Assembly: GCF_000745345.1 (NCBI RefSeq)
Contig: NZ_JQNR01000002.1
Coordinates: forward strand, 186,001 to 250,000
Direction: 5' to 3'
DNA from: Actinacidiphila yeochonensis CN732
GTDB lineage: Bacteria > Actinomycetota > Actinomycetes > Streptomycetales > Streptomycetaceae
DNA: 64,000 bases
Part shown: piece by piece, positions 34,340 through 42,643 of the stretch
Position numbering within the stretch: position 1 is the stretch's first letter
Layout of the letters: the number at the start of each line of letters is the position of its first letter
Position numbers and translations under genes: made by a program
Notes under the pieces: generated by a model
The model's database searches: none
The model's input: only the letters and a program-made list of their open reading frames with translations
Told to the model about the DNA's origin: nothing

Positions 34340-34792
34340 CTACGGGTGGGTGCGGTCGGAGGTGGTGACTGCCGTGGTGCGTCCGACGTGGTCGGTCAGG
34401 GTCCACAGGGCTTCGGTGACACCGGGATCGAGCTGCCGATCGCGTGCCTCGGCGGCAGCGCCGGCCGCATCGTCGCCGTCGACGTCGATCTGCCAGGTCG
34501 CGATGTACTGGCCGGGCTCCGCGTCGAGCGGGACATCGGGGATCAGGACGAGGCTCTCCAGATCCAGTGCCCGGCGCCAGCCTGCGTGCCGGAGGGTCAG
34601 GGCGTAGGCGGCGCAGTGTTCCGGCTCCTGTGCCCAGGAGTCGCCGTCCGGGTTGTAACGGACGATGACGTGCCGCGGTCCGGCACCGAGGGACAGGACG
34701 AGAAAGTCGCCGGGGTCGTGTCCGCCGTCGGCGAGCGCCGTGCGGATGGCCTCGACGGCCGCGTCGTTGGGGGGAGGGGCGATCGAGGTCAC
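34340..34792 (-). CDS. Hypothetical protein
   Basis: A 150-residue alpha/beta protein with GTG start overlapping the stop of the preceding gene (GTGA). Trp and Tyr residues cluster in CAAYALTLRHAGW and YIATWQIDVDGDD. Member of the leftward operon; not recognised. Confidence 0.5.
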   Translation of the reverse strand: MTSIAPPPNDAAVEAIRTALADGGHDPGDFLVLSLGAGPRHVIVRYNPDGDSWAQEPEHCAAYALTLRHAGWRRALDLESLVLIPDVPLDAEPGQYIATWQIDVDGDDAAGAAAEARDRQLDPGVTEALWTLTDHVGRTTAVTTSDRTHP

Positions 34793-35430
34793 GGGCAGGG
34801 CTCCAGGATGTGAGGAGAGGTCTGGTCGGCACCGGCGAGCGCGTCCTGCAGAACCGCGATGCGCTGTCCCGTCTCGGCCACGGCGAACCGTGCGCGCTCC
34901 AGTGCTTGGCGGCGGCGGTCCATCTGGCTGCGGTAGCGAGTGAGGAACAGCAGTGCGGCCTGTCGATGCGCGGCGCGGTGCAGGTCCTCGCGGTCGCTGC
35001 GCTGCCGCCAGTGCTCCAGTACGGCCGTGATCACGGTTCGGGCGTGGTCGCGTGTGCGCGGGGGTACCGGCTCGGGCTGCCCCGTCCGTCCTGAGCGGCG
35101 GGGGCGAATCGTCGAAGGGTCGTCCGCGTTGAACAGCAGGGGGCCGGCCAGGACGATGGCGTTGACGGTGAGGGGACGAGCTTCGGTCAATCCGGGCGGG
35201 AGCTGGGGAGCTGGGTCGACGATGACGTCCGCAGCGCGCGTCCTCGGTGCCGTTGGGTCATCGCCGGCGGCCGCGGGCGTGAGCATGAGGCAACCGCGGA
35301 CGTGGGGCGCGTACAGGCGGTAGAGCGTCCAGGGCGTACCAGGGCGGGTGGTGGAGACCATCTCCAACTGCCCGTAACGGCCCAGGTCGCGGGTTGCCCG
35401 GGACTCGACGAGCCGAGGGGGCTGAGGCAT
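34789..35430 (-). CDS. Hypothetical protein sharing a repeat unit with 32180-33439
   Basis: A 213-residue protein with a beta-rich start (YRLYAPHVRGCLMLTP), a loop region, the helix ARTVITAVLEHWRQRSDRED and a long C-terminal coiled coil, the same order as each half of the duplicated protein downstream. It is the first gene after the regulon promoter at 35582-35632 and a leader with two large hairpins. Confidence 0.55.
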   Translation of the reverse strand: MPQPPRLVESRATRDLGRYGQLEMVSTTRPGTPWTLYRLYAPHVRGCLMLTPAAAGDDPTAPRTRAADVIVDPAPQLPPGLTEARPLTVNAIVLAGPLLFNADDPSTIRPRRSGRTGQPEPVPPRTRDHARTVITAVLEHWRQRSDREDLHRAAHRQAALLFLTRYRSQMDRRRQALERARFAVAETGQRIAVLQDALAGADQTSPHILEPCP

Positions 35431-35462
35431 GCCGGGGCCTTCCGCTGGATTCCTGGGAGAGG

Positions 35463-35540
35463 GCCTGGCCCGCTCCGGGGGGTGGGAGCGGGCCAGGCGG
35501 GGGTGCCGCCCGGTGAGGGGTGGGAGAGAAGCCGGGCGGC
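35463..35540 (-). promoter_or_regulatory. Leader with two strong hairpins
   Basis: Between promoter and first gene the RNA can form a perfect 14-bp stem (35463-35476 with 35485-35498, 8-base loop) and a 9-bp stem (35505-35513 with 35532-35540). Such paired hairpins could act as an attenuator or protect the mRNA end. Confidence 0.55.
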
Positions 35541-35581
35541 GGCACGGGGGTCAGCGGCGCATCCGTCGGTAGCGACCTTCT

Positions 35582-35632
35582 GACACATTAAGTATAGCCT
35601 CAACGATGCCGGAGAGTCAAGTTTTATGTGTC
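35582..35632 (-). promoter_or_regulatory. Regulon promoter/operator, copy 2 (class I)
   Basis: Read leftward: GACACATAAAACTTGACT (-35 at 35620-35615), 18-bp spacer, TATACT (-10 at 35596-35591), then TAATGTGTCA. Drives the operon 35430 to 31675. Confidence 0.88.
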
Positions 35633-35655
35633 GTTACGGGTAGCGGTGAGGGTGC

Positions 35656-36084
35656 TCACCGTGCCGTGATGAGCACCCGATCCGGCAGGAACCGCTCCAG
35701 GTCCGGCAGGAGCCCTGCGTGCCGGAAGAGCGCCGGCCGCCCGGTCGACGGGGCGGAGCCGTGGGCGGCCCCGCGGGCGTAGGCGAGAGCTTCGTCCAGG
35801 GCCCTCGCGTAGTCACCCCGCATGAACGAGCGAAGCCGCCAGGCGTAGCCCAGGCGCGTCCGAGCGCCTTCGGCGTGACGCTCCGCGAGTCGGACCAGGA
35901 GGGAGCGGCCTGCCGTCAGGTGTGCGACGGCGCGGAAGCCTGCGGCGCGGCAGGGGCGGGCTTCCGCGGCCGGGGTCAGCTCCAGCTCGGCCAGGCGTAC
36001 GGAGCGGGCTATGGCGCGCCAAGTCTCCTCCGTGCGGGGCGGGATGACGCGTGGTGTGCGGGCGTGCTTCGCACGGGAAGGCAT
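35656..36084 (-). CDS. Small basic hypothetical protein
   Basis: The 142-residue protein is rich in Arg and Ala and largely helical. ATG 36084 is chosen for GAGAGG upstream and because it lies downstream of the regulon promoter, while longer frames begin inside that promoter. No recognised motif. Confidence 0.55.
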   Translation of the reverse strand: MPSRAKHARTPRVIPPRTEETWRAIARSVRLAELELTPAAEARPCRAAGFRAVAHLTAGRSLLVRLAERHAEGARTRLGYAWRLRSFMRGDYARALDEALAYARGAAHGSAPSTGRPALFRHAGLLPDLERFLPDRVLITAR

Positions 36085-36113
36085 GTGGGATCCTCTCGAG
36101 GAATGTTGCGAAC

Positions 36114-36162
36114 GACACGTAAAACTAAGCTCGAATGGCGGTGCGGTCAAGTTTTACGTGTC
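36114..36162 (-). promoter_or_regulatory. Regulon promoter/operator, copy 3 (class I)
   Basis: Read leftward: GACACGTAAAACTTGACC, 17-bp spacer, TAGTTT, TACGTGTC. Both half-sites are the ACGTGTC variant. The divergent HU gene starts 137 bp to the right without a matching promoter. Confidence 0.85.
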
Positions 36163-36298
36163 ATAATGGGAGTCGCTCCACCGGGAACGGAGGGGCGACC
36201 GGACGCCGGCGGACATGCCGGTGCACCCGGATTGTCAGTGCCGCCTGGAACCATGTCCTGGCCGCATCCGTAGACAGAACAGAACATGGAGCAACCCC

Positions 36299-36580
36299 AT
36301 GAATCGCAGCGAGCTGGTGGCCGCGCTGGCCGACCGCGCCGAGGTCACCCGCAAGGACGCCGACGCCGTTCTGGCCGCGTTCGCCGAGACCGTCGGCGAC
36401 GTCGTCGCCAAGGGCGACGAGAAGGTCACCATCCCCGGCTTCCTCGCCTTCGAGCGCACCCACCGCGCAGCCCGCACCGCGCGCAACCCGCAGACCGGCG
36501 AGCCGATCGACATCCCGGCCGGATACGGCGTGAAGGTGACGGCAGGCTCCAAGCTCAAGGAAGCCGCCAAGGGCAAGTAG
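36299..36580 (+). CDS. hup: HU-type nucleoid protein
   Basis: The 93-residue protein begins MNRSELVAALADRAEVTRKD and contains the HU beta-arm signature (GFLAFERTHRAARTARNPQTG), with a short Lys-rich end. It binds and bends DNA as a dimer. It lacks the long Lys/Ala tail of the actinobacterial HupS. A plasmid HU may help replication or silence foreign DNA. Confidence 0.92.
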   Translation: MNRSELVAALADRAEVTRKDADAVLAAFAETVGDVVAKGDEKVTIPGFLAFERTHRAARTARNPQTGEPIDIPAGYGVKVTAGSKLKEAAKGK

Positions 36581-36589
36581 CTCTCCCCC

Positions 36590-36624
36590 GGCCGCTGCGG
36601 CGCCCCTCCCGCTCCGCAGCGGCC
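36590..36624 (+). terminator. Hairpin after the HU gene
   Basis: An 11-bp perfect stem (GGCCGCTGCGG / CCGCAGCGGCC) with a 13-base loop, nine bases after the stop. Confidence 0.75.
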
Positions 36625-36663
36625 GTGAAGGCAAAATGCTTGCACTGCATGTAGAATGCCTTC

Positions 36664-36897
36664 ATGGCAGTGGTGCAAGTCCGCGATCTCCCTCCGGACG
36701 TCGTGGAAACCCTCAGAATCCGAGCCGCCCGCGCGCACCAGTCCCTCCAGGGCTACCTCCTGCAACTGCTCGTCGACCACGCCCAGAGGCTCACGCCGGA
36801 CGAAGCGGCCGAGCGGGCCCGGGACATCGCGCAGCGCTCCTCCGTCACGACCCTGGACATCGCCCGGGCCCGAGACGCGGTGAGCGAGCAGCCGTGA
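36664..36897 (+). CDS. vapB: VapB/FitA-like ribbon-helix-helix antitoxin
   Basis: The 77-residue protein starts with a beta strand and two helices (VVQVRDLPPDVVETLRIRAA), the ribbon-helix-helix DNA-binding fold, and ends with a short tail that would wrap the toxin. It overlaps the PIN-toxin gene by four bases. The upstream sequence ATGCTTGCACTGCAT is partly palindromic and is a candidate autoregulatory operator. Confidence 0.82.
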   Translation: MAVVQVRDLPPDVVETLRIRAARAHQSLQGYLLQLLVDHAQRLTPDEAAERARDIAQRSSVTTLDIARARDAVSEQP

Positions 36898-37334
36898 CGA
36901 ACACTGTCGTCCTCGACAGCGGCGCCCTGACCGCCTTCCTGGTCGGATCGGACGAGCAGGCCGAACGGATCCGCACCGAGGCCGCCTACAACCGTCTCGC
37001 CGTGCCCTTCGGCGCGGACCTGCAGGTGTCCGGGCTGCTGAGCACCCTCGTTCAGCAGCCCGGCCTCCTTCCGGAGGCGGAAGCCGCCCGGGCCCTGGAG
37101 CTCCTGCGCGTCATGCAGCTCGACCGCCACGACACGATGCCGCTCATGGCTCGCACCTGGAGCCTGCGGAAAGTCCTGGGCCCGTACGACGCCGCGTGCG
37201 CAGCTCTCGCCGAGCTCCTGGACGCCGAACTGCTCACCCTGGATCCCGCGTTCGCCGCGGCATCCCTTTCCTGCCCCATCCGCGATCTGCGGCACCCTGC
37301 CGATGGTCGCTCGTTGAACTTGAAGAGGAGCTGA
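36894..37334 (+). CDS. vapC: VapC-like PIN-domain toxin
   Basis: The 146-residue protein has the PIN start NTVVLDSGALTAFLV with the first catalytic Asp and a late AACAALAELLDAELLTLDPA segment with the last acidic residues. VapC toxins are RNases that often cut tRNA, and the cognate VapB blocks them. Its stop lies two bases before the ATG of the Tap-like gene, so addiction and telomere genes may form one transcript. Confidence 0.8.
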   Translation: MTNTVVLDSGALTAFLVGSDEQAERIRTEAAYNRLAVPFGADLQVSGLLSTLVQQPGLLPEAEAARALELLRVMQLDRHDTMPLMARTWSLRKVLGPYDAACAALAELLDAELLTLDPAFAAASLSCPIRDLRHPADGRSLNLKRS

Positions 37335-37336
37335 CG

Positions 37337-39478
37337 ATGGCGGAGGTACGGCTGGCCGGATGCGGCGGCTGCGTCGGCAGCGGCCGCCCCGGATATGTCG
37401 TCGGCTGGCACGAGGAGGGCGGCGAGATGAAGTCGTCCTGGAAGCGCTGCCCCGAGCAGTGCACGCCCGACTCCCGCGCCGCAACCGTCGAGCGTCTCAC
37501 CCGCGAGCGCGCCGAACGTGAACAGCAGACCGCCCAGCCGGATGCCCCGGCCCCGGCCGAAGCGCCCCGCCCCGCGGGAACTCCCATGCACCCGGCGAGT
37601 CCCCGTCCCGTTCCCGCGTACCGCGGGCGGCCCGAGCGCGCCACGAGTCCGGCACCCGCCCGCCCGGCACCCGCCAGGCGCCCGGCCTCCGCCCCCGCGC
37701 CCGCCGCACGTCGCTGGCCCGCTGTAGCACTGGACCACACCGACGACGGCTGGACCCTGGACATCCGTGAGGTGCCAGCACCGGCCGGGAAGAAGCTGAC
37801 CGACTGGGTCGCCTGGCTCGGCACCGGACTCCCGCTGCGCGTCGAACGTCTGCACGCGGCCGGCCGGGCCGGCGACGGCATGGTCTGTCTGACCGCGGCC
37901 GCCCTGAAGACGCTCGGTCTGCCCGCGACCCTGCCCACCACGGACAAGGCCCTGGCCGCGCTCAAGAAGAAGCTGGACACGGCAGCCGCCAGCGTGGGCA
38001 TGGAGGTGTCCGAGGAGATCGGCCCGGTCTTCCACGTCTTCCGACGGGCGGGCTCGGCCGGCGGACCGAAAGCGTCCCTGCGCGTCATCGTCACCCCCTG
38101 GCTCGGCCAGGGCAGCGAGAAGCAGAAGACCACCACCGGGATGACCGCGACCCTCGCCACCCTCCCCGGCGGCCAGCTCGACGCCCACGCTCTCGCCCGC
38201 CGGATCCGTGCCTTCGTCGCCGACATCGGCATCGCCCCCGGTGTCACGCCGGCGACCTCGAGCATGCTGCTCCTGGAAGCAGTCCGTCCCCGTCTGGAGC
38301 CCTACGAAGACGAAGAAGGGCAGTGGAAGCGGCGTCTGCGCGAGGGCGCGCTCCCGGGCGGCGACACGACAGTTCCCCAGGCGGCCGGCGCCCGGCACCC
38401 CTTCACACGGGAACTGCTCGACCGCCGCGAAGCCATCTGCGAAGAAGAGGACTTCAAATGGTGGGCCCGGCCGCTCACCGACGAGGAAGCAGTGTTGGAG
38501 TGGGCCGTCGCCGTCGACGTCTGCGCCTCCTACCTCTCCGTCACCCAGACCCTGCCGCTGCCCATCGGCCCGCTGCAGCACATCACCGAACCGGCCTGGT
38601 CACCGAAGACGGCAGGCCTGTGGTGGTGCGACTTCACCAGGATCGAGGTTGACCCGCTGCTGCCGCACCCCGCCACCTTCCACGGCATGCCGCCGACCGG
38701 GCCCGGCTGGTACGCAACTCCCACCGTGGCCTACATGACCAGCGAGTACGGCTTCGACCCCGCCGCCATCACCGACGCCCTCCTGCCCGACCTCCAGGAC
38801 GAAGAGGGACGACCGCAGGGCACCGCGCCGATCCTCAAGGAATGGACGATCCGCCTCCGGGACGCCTACAAGCGCGTCTACAGCGTGCTCGGGCTCTCCG
38901 ACGGACAGGACCCGGAGACCTTCCTCGCCGCATACGCCACCCACAAGGACGTCGACCCGGCCGACACCGACCGCGGCGACGCCCTGGTCCTCGCCACGCT
39001 CTACAAGCAGCTCTACAAGAACGGCATCGGCAAGTGGATGGACTACGCGCGCAAGTCCCACCCCGATGAGAACGACTGGCTCGAGAAGGTCGTCGCGCAC
39101 TGGTCCTACCGCCCCGAACTCCGCTACCAGATCATCTCCGCCGCCCGCATCGCCGGCCACCGGCGTATGCGCAAGACCTACAACAAGACCGGGCGGGCGC
39201 CCTTCGCAGCCAACGTCGACTCCTACCTCTACGCCACCACGCAACCGTCACCCCTCGAACTTCTGACCCCTGTCGAGAACGGCAAGCCCGTTGCCGGCGT
39301 GCTGCGCCTGGGCATCGCCCCCGGGTCGTCCAAGCACGAGGCGAGCATCCCGATGAACGCCGTCCTGGAGGCCATGGAGGCTGGCCAGCATCCCTCCCGC
39401 CTCGTGCACGCCTTCACCACCGACGGCACGGCGCTGCCCGACGCCGAGGCCGAGGAGAACGGAGACAGCCAGTCGTGA
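37337..39478 (+). CDS. tap: Tap-like telomere-associated protein
   Basis: The 713-residue protein starts with a Cys cluster (GCGGCVGSGRPGYV, KRCPEQC) and a Pro/Ala linker (about 55-130), followed by a large helical region. The C-terminal part contains a tract starting RIAGHRRMRKTYNKTG, then PFAANVDSYLYAT and LRLGIAPGSSKHEASIPMNA, which I associate with telomere-associated proteins. Tap binds single-stranded telomere overhangs and recruits the terminal protein. The next gene is Tpg-like and overlaps by four bases, the standard tap-tpg order. Identification rests mainly on that arrangement and C-terminal motifs. Confidence 0.72.
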   Translation: MAEVRLAGCGGCVGSGRPGYVVGWHEEGGEMKSSWKRCPEQCTPDSRAATVERLTRERAEREQQTAQPDAPAPAEAPRPAGTPMHPASPRPVPAYRGRPERATSPAPARPAPARRPASAPAPAARRWPAVALDHTDDGWTLDIREVPAPAGKKLTDWVAWLGTGLPLRVERLHAAGRAGDGMVCLTAAALKTLGLPATLPTTDKALAALKKKLDTAAASVGMEVSEEIGPVFHVFRRAGSAGGPKASLRVIVTPWLGQGSEKQKTTTGMTATLATLPGGQLDAHALARRIRAFVADIGIAPGVTPATSSMLLLEAVRPRLEPYEDEEGQWKRRLREGALPGGDTTVPQAAGARHPFTRELLDRREAICEEEDFKWWARPLTDEEAVLEWAVAVDVCASYLSVTQTLPLPIGPLQHITEPAWSPKTAGLWWCDFTRIEVDPLLPHPATFHGMPPTGPGWYATPTVAYMTSEYGFDPAAITDALLPDLQDEEGRPQGTAPILKEWTIRLRDAYKRVYSVLGLSDGQDPETFLAAYATHKDVDPADTDRGDALVLATLYKQLYKNGIGKWMDYARKSHPDENDWLEKVVAHWSYRPELRYQIISAARIAGHRRMRKTYNKTGRAPFAANVDSYLYATTQPSPLELLTPVENGKPVAGVLRLGIAPGSSKHEASIPMNAVLEAMEAGQHPSRLVHAFTTDGTALPDAEAEENGDSQS

Positions 39479-40053
39479 GCGGGGACAACGGGGAAGACGA
39501 GATCGACGGACCGGGCATGAACGTGCGGGTCAAGGAGTTCCTGTTCCGCTCCCGCACCGCACCCACCCGCGCCACCACCCAGGCCACCCACGTGCGCGAC
39601 CGTAAGTTCAACGGCAGCACGAAGGCGATGGCCGCGGCCTACGGCGTCACCCCCCGCACGGTCTCCCGCTGGATCGACGGCTCCCGCAAACCCGTCAAGT
39701 ACGCCGACCGGCTGCAGCGCGACGCCACAGAAGTGCAGACCACCCCCCGCGGCCGAGAACGCCGAGCCCGGGAGATGGAAGCCCGCGGCGACCGATCGGG
39801 TATCGGCGCGCGCGTCGGCCGAGCACACACCTTCCAGGTCCGAGGCTCCGATGCCGTACGGGCACGCGACATCTACCTCGACCTCACCGGTGCCCAGGTG
39901 GCCGCCCTGGCACGGGCCACGGAGGAGAGCGAGGTCCAAGGCATCATCAAGCAGGCCCTGGCCGACAACTTCAACGGAGGCAGCGTCTACGGCGGTTTCT
40001 CCGCCGACGACTTCGAATTCGACATCAACGACGTGGACTACTCCGGCTCCTGA
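39475..40053 (+). CDS. tpg: Tpg-like telomere terminal protein
   Basis: The 192-residue protein has a helix-turn-helix (about 45-75, KAMAAAYGVTPRTVSRWIDG), a basic middle and an acidic C-terminus ending DFEFDINDVDYSGS, closely matching the layout of Streptomyces Tpg proteins. Tpg is covalently attached to the 5' ends of linear replicons and primes end patching. Coupled to the Tap-like gene. Its presence argues that the element is linear. Confidence 0.8.
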   Translation: MSGDNGEDEIDGPGMNVRVKEFLFRSRTAPTRATTQATHVRDRKFNGSTKAMAAAYGVTPRTVSRWIDGSRKPVKYADRLQRDATEVQTTPRGRERRAREMEARGDRSGIGARVGRAHTFQVRGSDAVRARDIYLDLTGAQVAALARATEESEVQGIIKQALADNFNGGSVYGGFSADDFEFDINDVDYSGS

Positions 40054-40168
40054 CCGCCTACGACCTCGAAGGCGGCAGCTGAGCCTGCAGCGGCTGTCCA
40101 TCGGGCCGAGAGTCCTCGAGCCGGGCCGGCGCTCGTAACCCCAAGCGGGCACGGCTAGTTTCCCGTGT

Positions 40169-40597
40169 ATGACTAATGGGTTCGACGCCGAGTTCGGCGG
40201 CATTCTGCACTCCGCGCGCGAGGTCCTGCCGGAGGGATCCGTCCTCCGTCTGGAGGGCAAACTGCGCCAGATCCGCGCCGAGCGGCCCGACCTGGATGTG
40301 CCGGAGGTCGTGACGATGGCCTTCGACGTCTTCGACGGCGAGGCGGTTGACGCCCGCATCGCCCTGGAGGAGGCAGGCGCGCGGGTCGATGAGGCGGCAG
40401 CGGCCGAAGCCGCCCACGCCGCGTCCATCGGGCGCATCAAGGAGCGCACGTACGAGTTGGACTGTCTCGAATCCCAGTACCCCGGGAGGGCCACCATGGC
40501 CGAGGTCCTCGCCGACGCCGGGATCTCCTGGGACTACCTCGGTCTGAGCGAGGAGGACGGCACCCTCGTCGAGGAAATCCGCCGCGGCATGAGGTAG
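40169..40597 (+). CDS. Hypothetical protein, possibly leaderless
   Basis: A 142-residue acidic, helical protein. A -10-like TAGTTT (40154-40159) lies nine bases before the ATG and no ribosome site is visible, so the mRNA may be leaderless. No recognised motif. Confidence 0.55.
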   Translation: MTNGFDAEFGGILHSAREVLPEGSVLRLEGKLRQIRAERPDLDVPEVVTMAFDVFDGEAVDARIALEEAGARVDEAAAAEAAHAASIGRIKERTYELDCLESQYPGRATMAEVLADAGISWDYLGLSEEDGTLVEEIRRGMR

Positions 40598-40752
40598 GGC
40601 AGCGCCGAGCTCTGCTCGACGACGGGAGCGGCCACAGGCGGGCGCGTTCGCCCAGGACTCTCGCGCCGCAGCCGGTCATCAGGCAACCTCACCAGCACGA
40701 GCCGCCCGCGGGCCGGGCCTCCAATGTCAGCACGCCGAGCCAGACTGGCGAC

Positions 40753-41172
40753 ATGGACATACCCCGCGACCCCGTCGTGGCCGAGCGGAGAATCCTCCCG
40801 GCACTCCCTGATTCCGACCCCGAGATGGGTGAGATCCGCTGGGAGCGCTGGGAGCCCGCGCTGATCATGACGCACATCGACCCGACCTGCGTCACCTGCG
40901 CCTTCCCCGGCCCCCTGTCCACCGCCTTCGGTAAGACCTTCTACACGCCCCCGCCCTCACTGGCCCGCGTCGAGCGTTCCGTCCGGGGCCGGCCGTCGAA
41001 GTGGGCGACGGTCCAGCACCGCCCCTACTGGTGCATCACCCACTGGGCCGTACGGTGCCCACGCTGCGACGAGATGCGCGTCTACCGGAAAGGGGACTGG
41101 ACAGAGATCCACTACCGGCCGCCCACGACCGAGCGAGCCGTTCCGCCCACCGAGGACAACGTCCTCTTCTGA
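40753..41172 (+). CDS. Zinc-binding hypothetical protein
   Basis: The 139-residue protein has CVTC and CPRC pairs with a further Cys and His (CITHW) between them, consistent with one zinc site. A central basic loop follows (ARVERSVRGRPSKW). Function unknown. Confidence 0.55.
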   Translation: MDIPRDPVVAERRILPALPDSDPEMGEIRWERWEPALIMTHIDPTCVTCAFPGPLSTAFGKTFYTPPPSLARVERSVRGRPSKWATVQHRPYWCITHWAVRCPRCDEMRVYRKGDWTEIHYRPPTTERAVPPTEDNVLF

Positions 41173-41226
41173 CAAGCCCGTTGCCCCGGGCGTCACCGGA
41201 TCGGGTGCTGGACGGCCGTCGCGCCG

Positions 41227-41481
41227 TCAGCTCTTCGCGATCCAACGGGCCATTCCTTCGTAGGCGTCCAGGGTCTGCCCTTCAAACGGGCCGGCCTGCG
41301 CACGCAAGGTGTCGCCCAGCTCCTGGTAGAGCAGGTAAGCGCCACGCACGTCGCCTTGCTCACCAGTCAACTCGGCCAGGTGCATGGCCAGTTCGACGAC
41401 GTTGGGGTGAGCGGGCCCGTGCTGCGCCCGCAAGCAGTCCAGGCGCTGCCGGACCTCCGCAATCCCGTTCTCACCGCTCAC
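41227..41481 (-). CDS. TPR-like small protein
   Basis: An 84-residue helical protein (GTG 41481). The spacing HPNVVELAMHLAELTGEQGD and AYLLYQELGDTLRAQAGP resembles two tetratricopeptide helices pairs, as in FxSxx-COOH or NB-ARC-associated TPR fragments. It may be a remnant of a longer TPR protein or a small adaptor. Confidence 0.5.
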   Translation of the reverse strand: MSGENGIAEVRQRLDCLRAQHGPAHPNVVELAMHLAELTGEQGDVRGAYLLYQELGDTLRAQAGPFEGQTLDAYEGMARWIAKS

Positions 41482-41581
41482 GTTGTGCCGCCTTCCCTGG
41501 CTGACGTGCCCCGCGGCTGGCGACCGCGCCACGGTGCACTCCGGGCGCAGTGCGGCGGGCATCTGGATTGCTGGCGGATGC

Positions 41582-42526
41582 TTACGGTTCCGCGACCGCC
41601 TGAACCGTGGCCGCCGTCCCGGCCGTGTCACAAGGGCCGGCCATGCGGCGCAGTACCCACCACAGGCGATCCGCGGACCCAGGTTCCCACGGCGTACGCA
41701 ACTCGCCGGTCTGCGGGTCGAGTTCGCCTCGCCACTGGGCGAACCGCGCCGGAACGGAATCGTCCCAGAAGCGGTCACCCAGCCGGGACCCGGCCGGCGG
41801 AGTGGGCGCCGTGGCCCCCGTGAGAGGGTGCCCCAGCTCGGACAACCGCGCGGCCACCGCACTCAGAGGCCCCCAGACGACCTGACGCCGTCCGGCCATC
41901 GCCCGCGACAGCGCCAGTGCGCCGTCGCCCGCCGGCAGAGCATCTGCCGGCGCCCCGTCCGTACGGGGTCCGGCAAGGCGCACCAGCACATCCGCGCGCT
42001 TGCGCCCGGCCTCGTCGGCCACCTGGACCCGACCGGCGAGCGGCGGCCGGCGACGTCCCGCGGGCGTGTCCGGTGCGGCCGTCAGCTCGACCCACACGAT
42101 CGCCAGCTCGCCACCCGCGAACAACGACCGCGCCCAGGAGCCGATCTGGTCCCTCCGCGTCCGCAACTCCGCCTGGAACCGTGCGATGCCGGCCACTCGG
42201 CGGCACATCGCGCACAGGTGGCCGCCTTCCTCGGACAGGGGGAGCTGGGTCTGGGCGCCGCATCCCGAGCACTCGTAGACCGCCGCAGTCCGTCGGCCGG
42301 CAGCGGCCGCCAACTGCGGTCCGCTCGCACCGCTGGGCCGGGACGCACGCACGTCGTACACCGCGACCGGTACCTCCTTGTCGCGGAAGTCGCGGCCGGC
42401 CACATAGCCGACCACCGGTCCGTCCGCCTTACGGGGAAGGTCCGCCCGGTTCATCTGTGTGCGCGAGGCGTACTCCCACGGCACTTCACTCCAGCGACCG
42501 AACTGGGTCGGCTGTTCCTTGGACAT
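41582..42526 (-). CDS. Zinc-ribbon hypothetical protein
   Basis: The 314-residue product has CSGCGAQTQLPLSEEGGHLC and CAMC forming a four-Cys zinc ribbon, then a helical and beta region ending with a Trp-rich segment. ATG 42526 is chosen; the frame stays open to 42607. A weakly similar, degenerate relative of the regulon box lies just upstream (42605-42640). Function unknown. Confidence 0.55.
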   Translation of the reverse strand: MSKEQPTQFGRWSEVPWEYASRTQMNRADLPRKADGPVVGYVAGRDFRDKEVPVAVYDVRASRPSGASGPQLAAAAGRRTAAVYECSGCGAQTQLPLSEEGGHLCAMCRRVAGIARFQAELRTRRDQIGSWARSLFAGGELAIVWVELTAAPDTPAGRRRPPLAGRVQVADEAGRKRADVLVRLAGPRTDGAPADALPAGDGALALSRAMAGRRQVVWGPLSAVAARLSELGHPLTGATAPTPPAGSRLGDRFWDDSVPARFAQWRGELDPQTGELRTPWEPGSADRLWWVLRRMAGPCDTAGTAATVQAVAEP

Positions 42527-42643
42527 GGCACCCCGCATCCCGACGGCGACAAGCAGAAGGCTGCTCGCTGACTCATTCAAGGTAGCCAACCGTAGCGCTA
42601 AAAACAAATCTCAAACATGCTCTGACCTGCGGTTTTATTGTTT

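Noticed and set aside
42605..42640. AATAAAACCGCAGGTC resembling the regulon box upstream of 41582-42526
   Set aside because: The TTGAC core and ACAC half-site are not kept; too degenerate to count as an eleventh copy.
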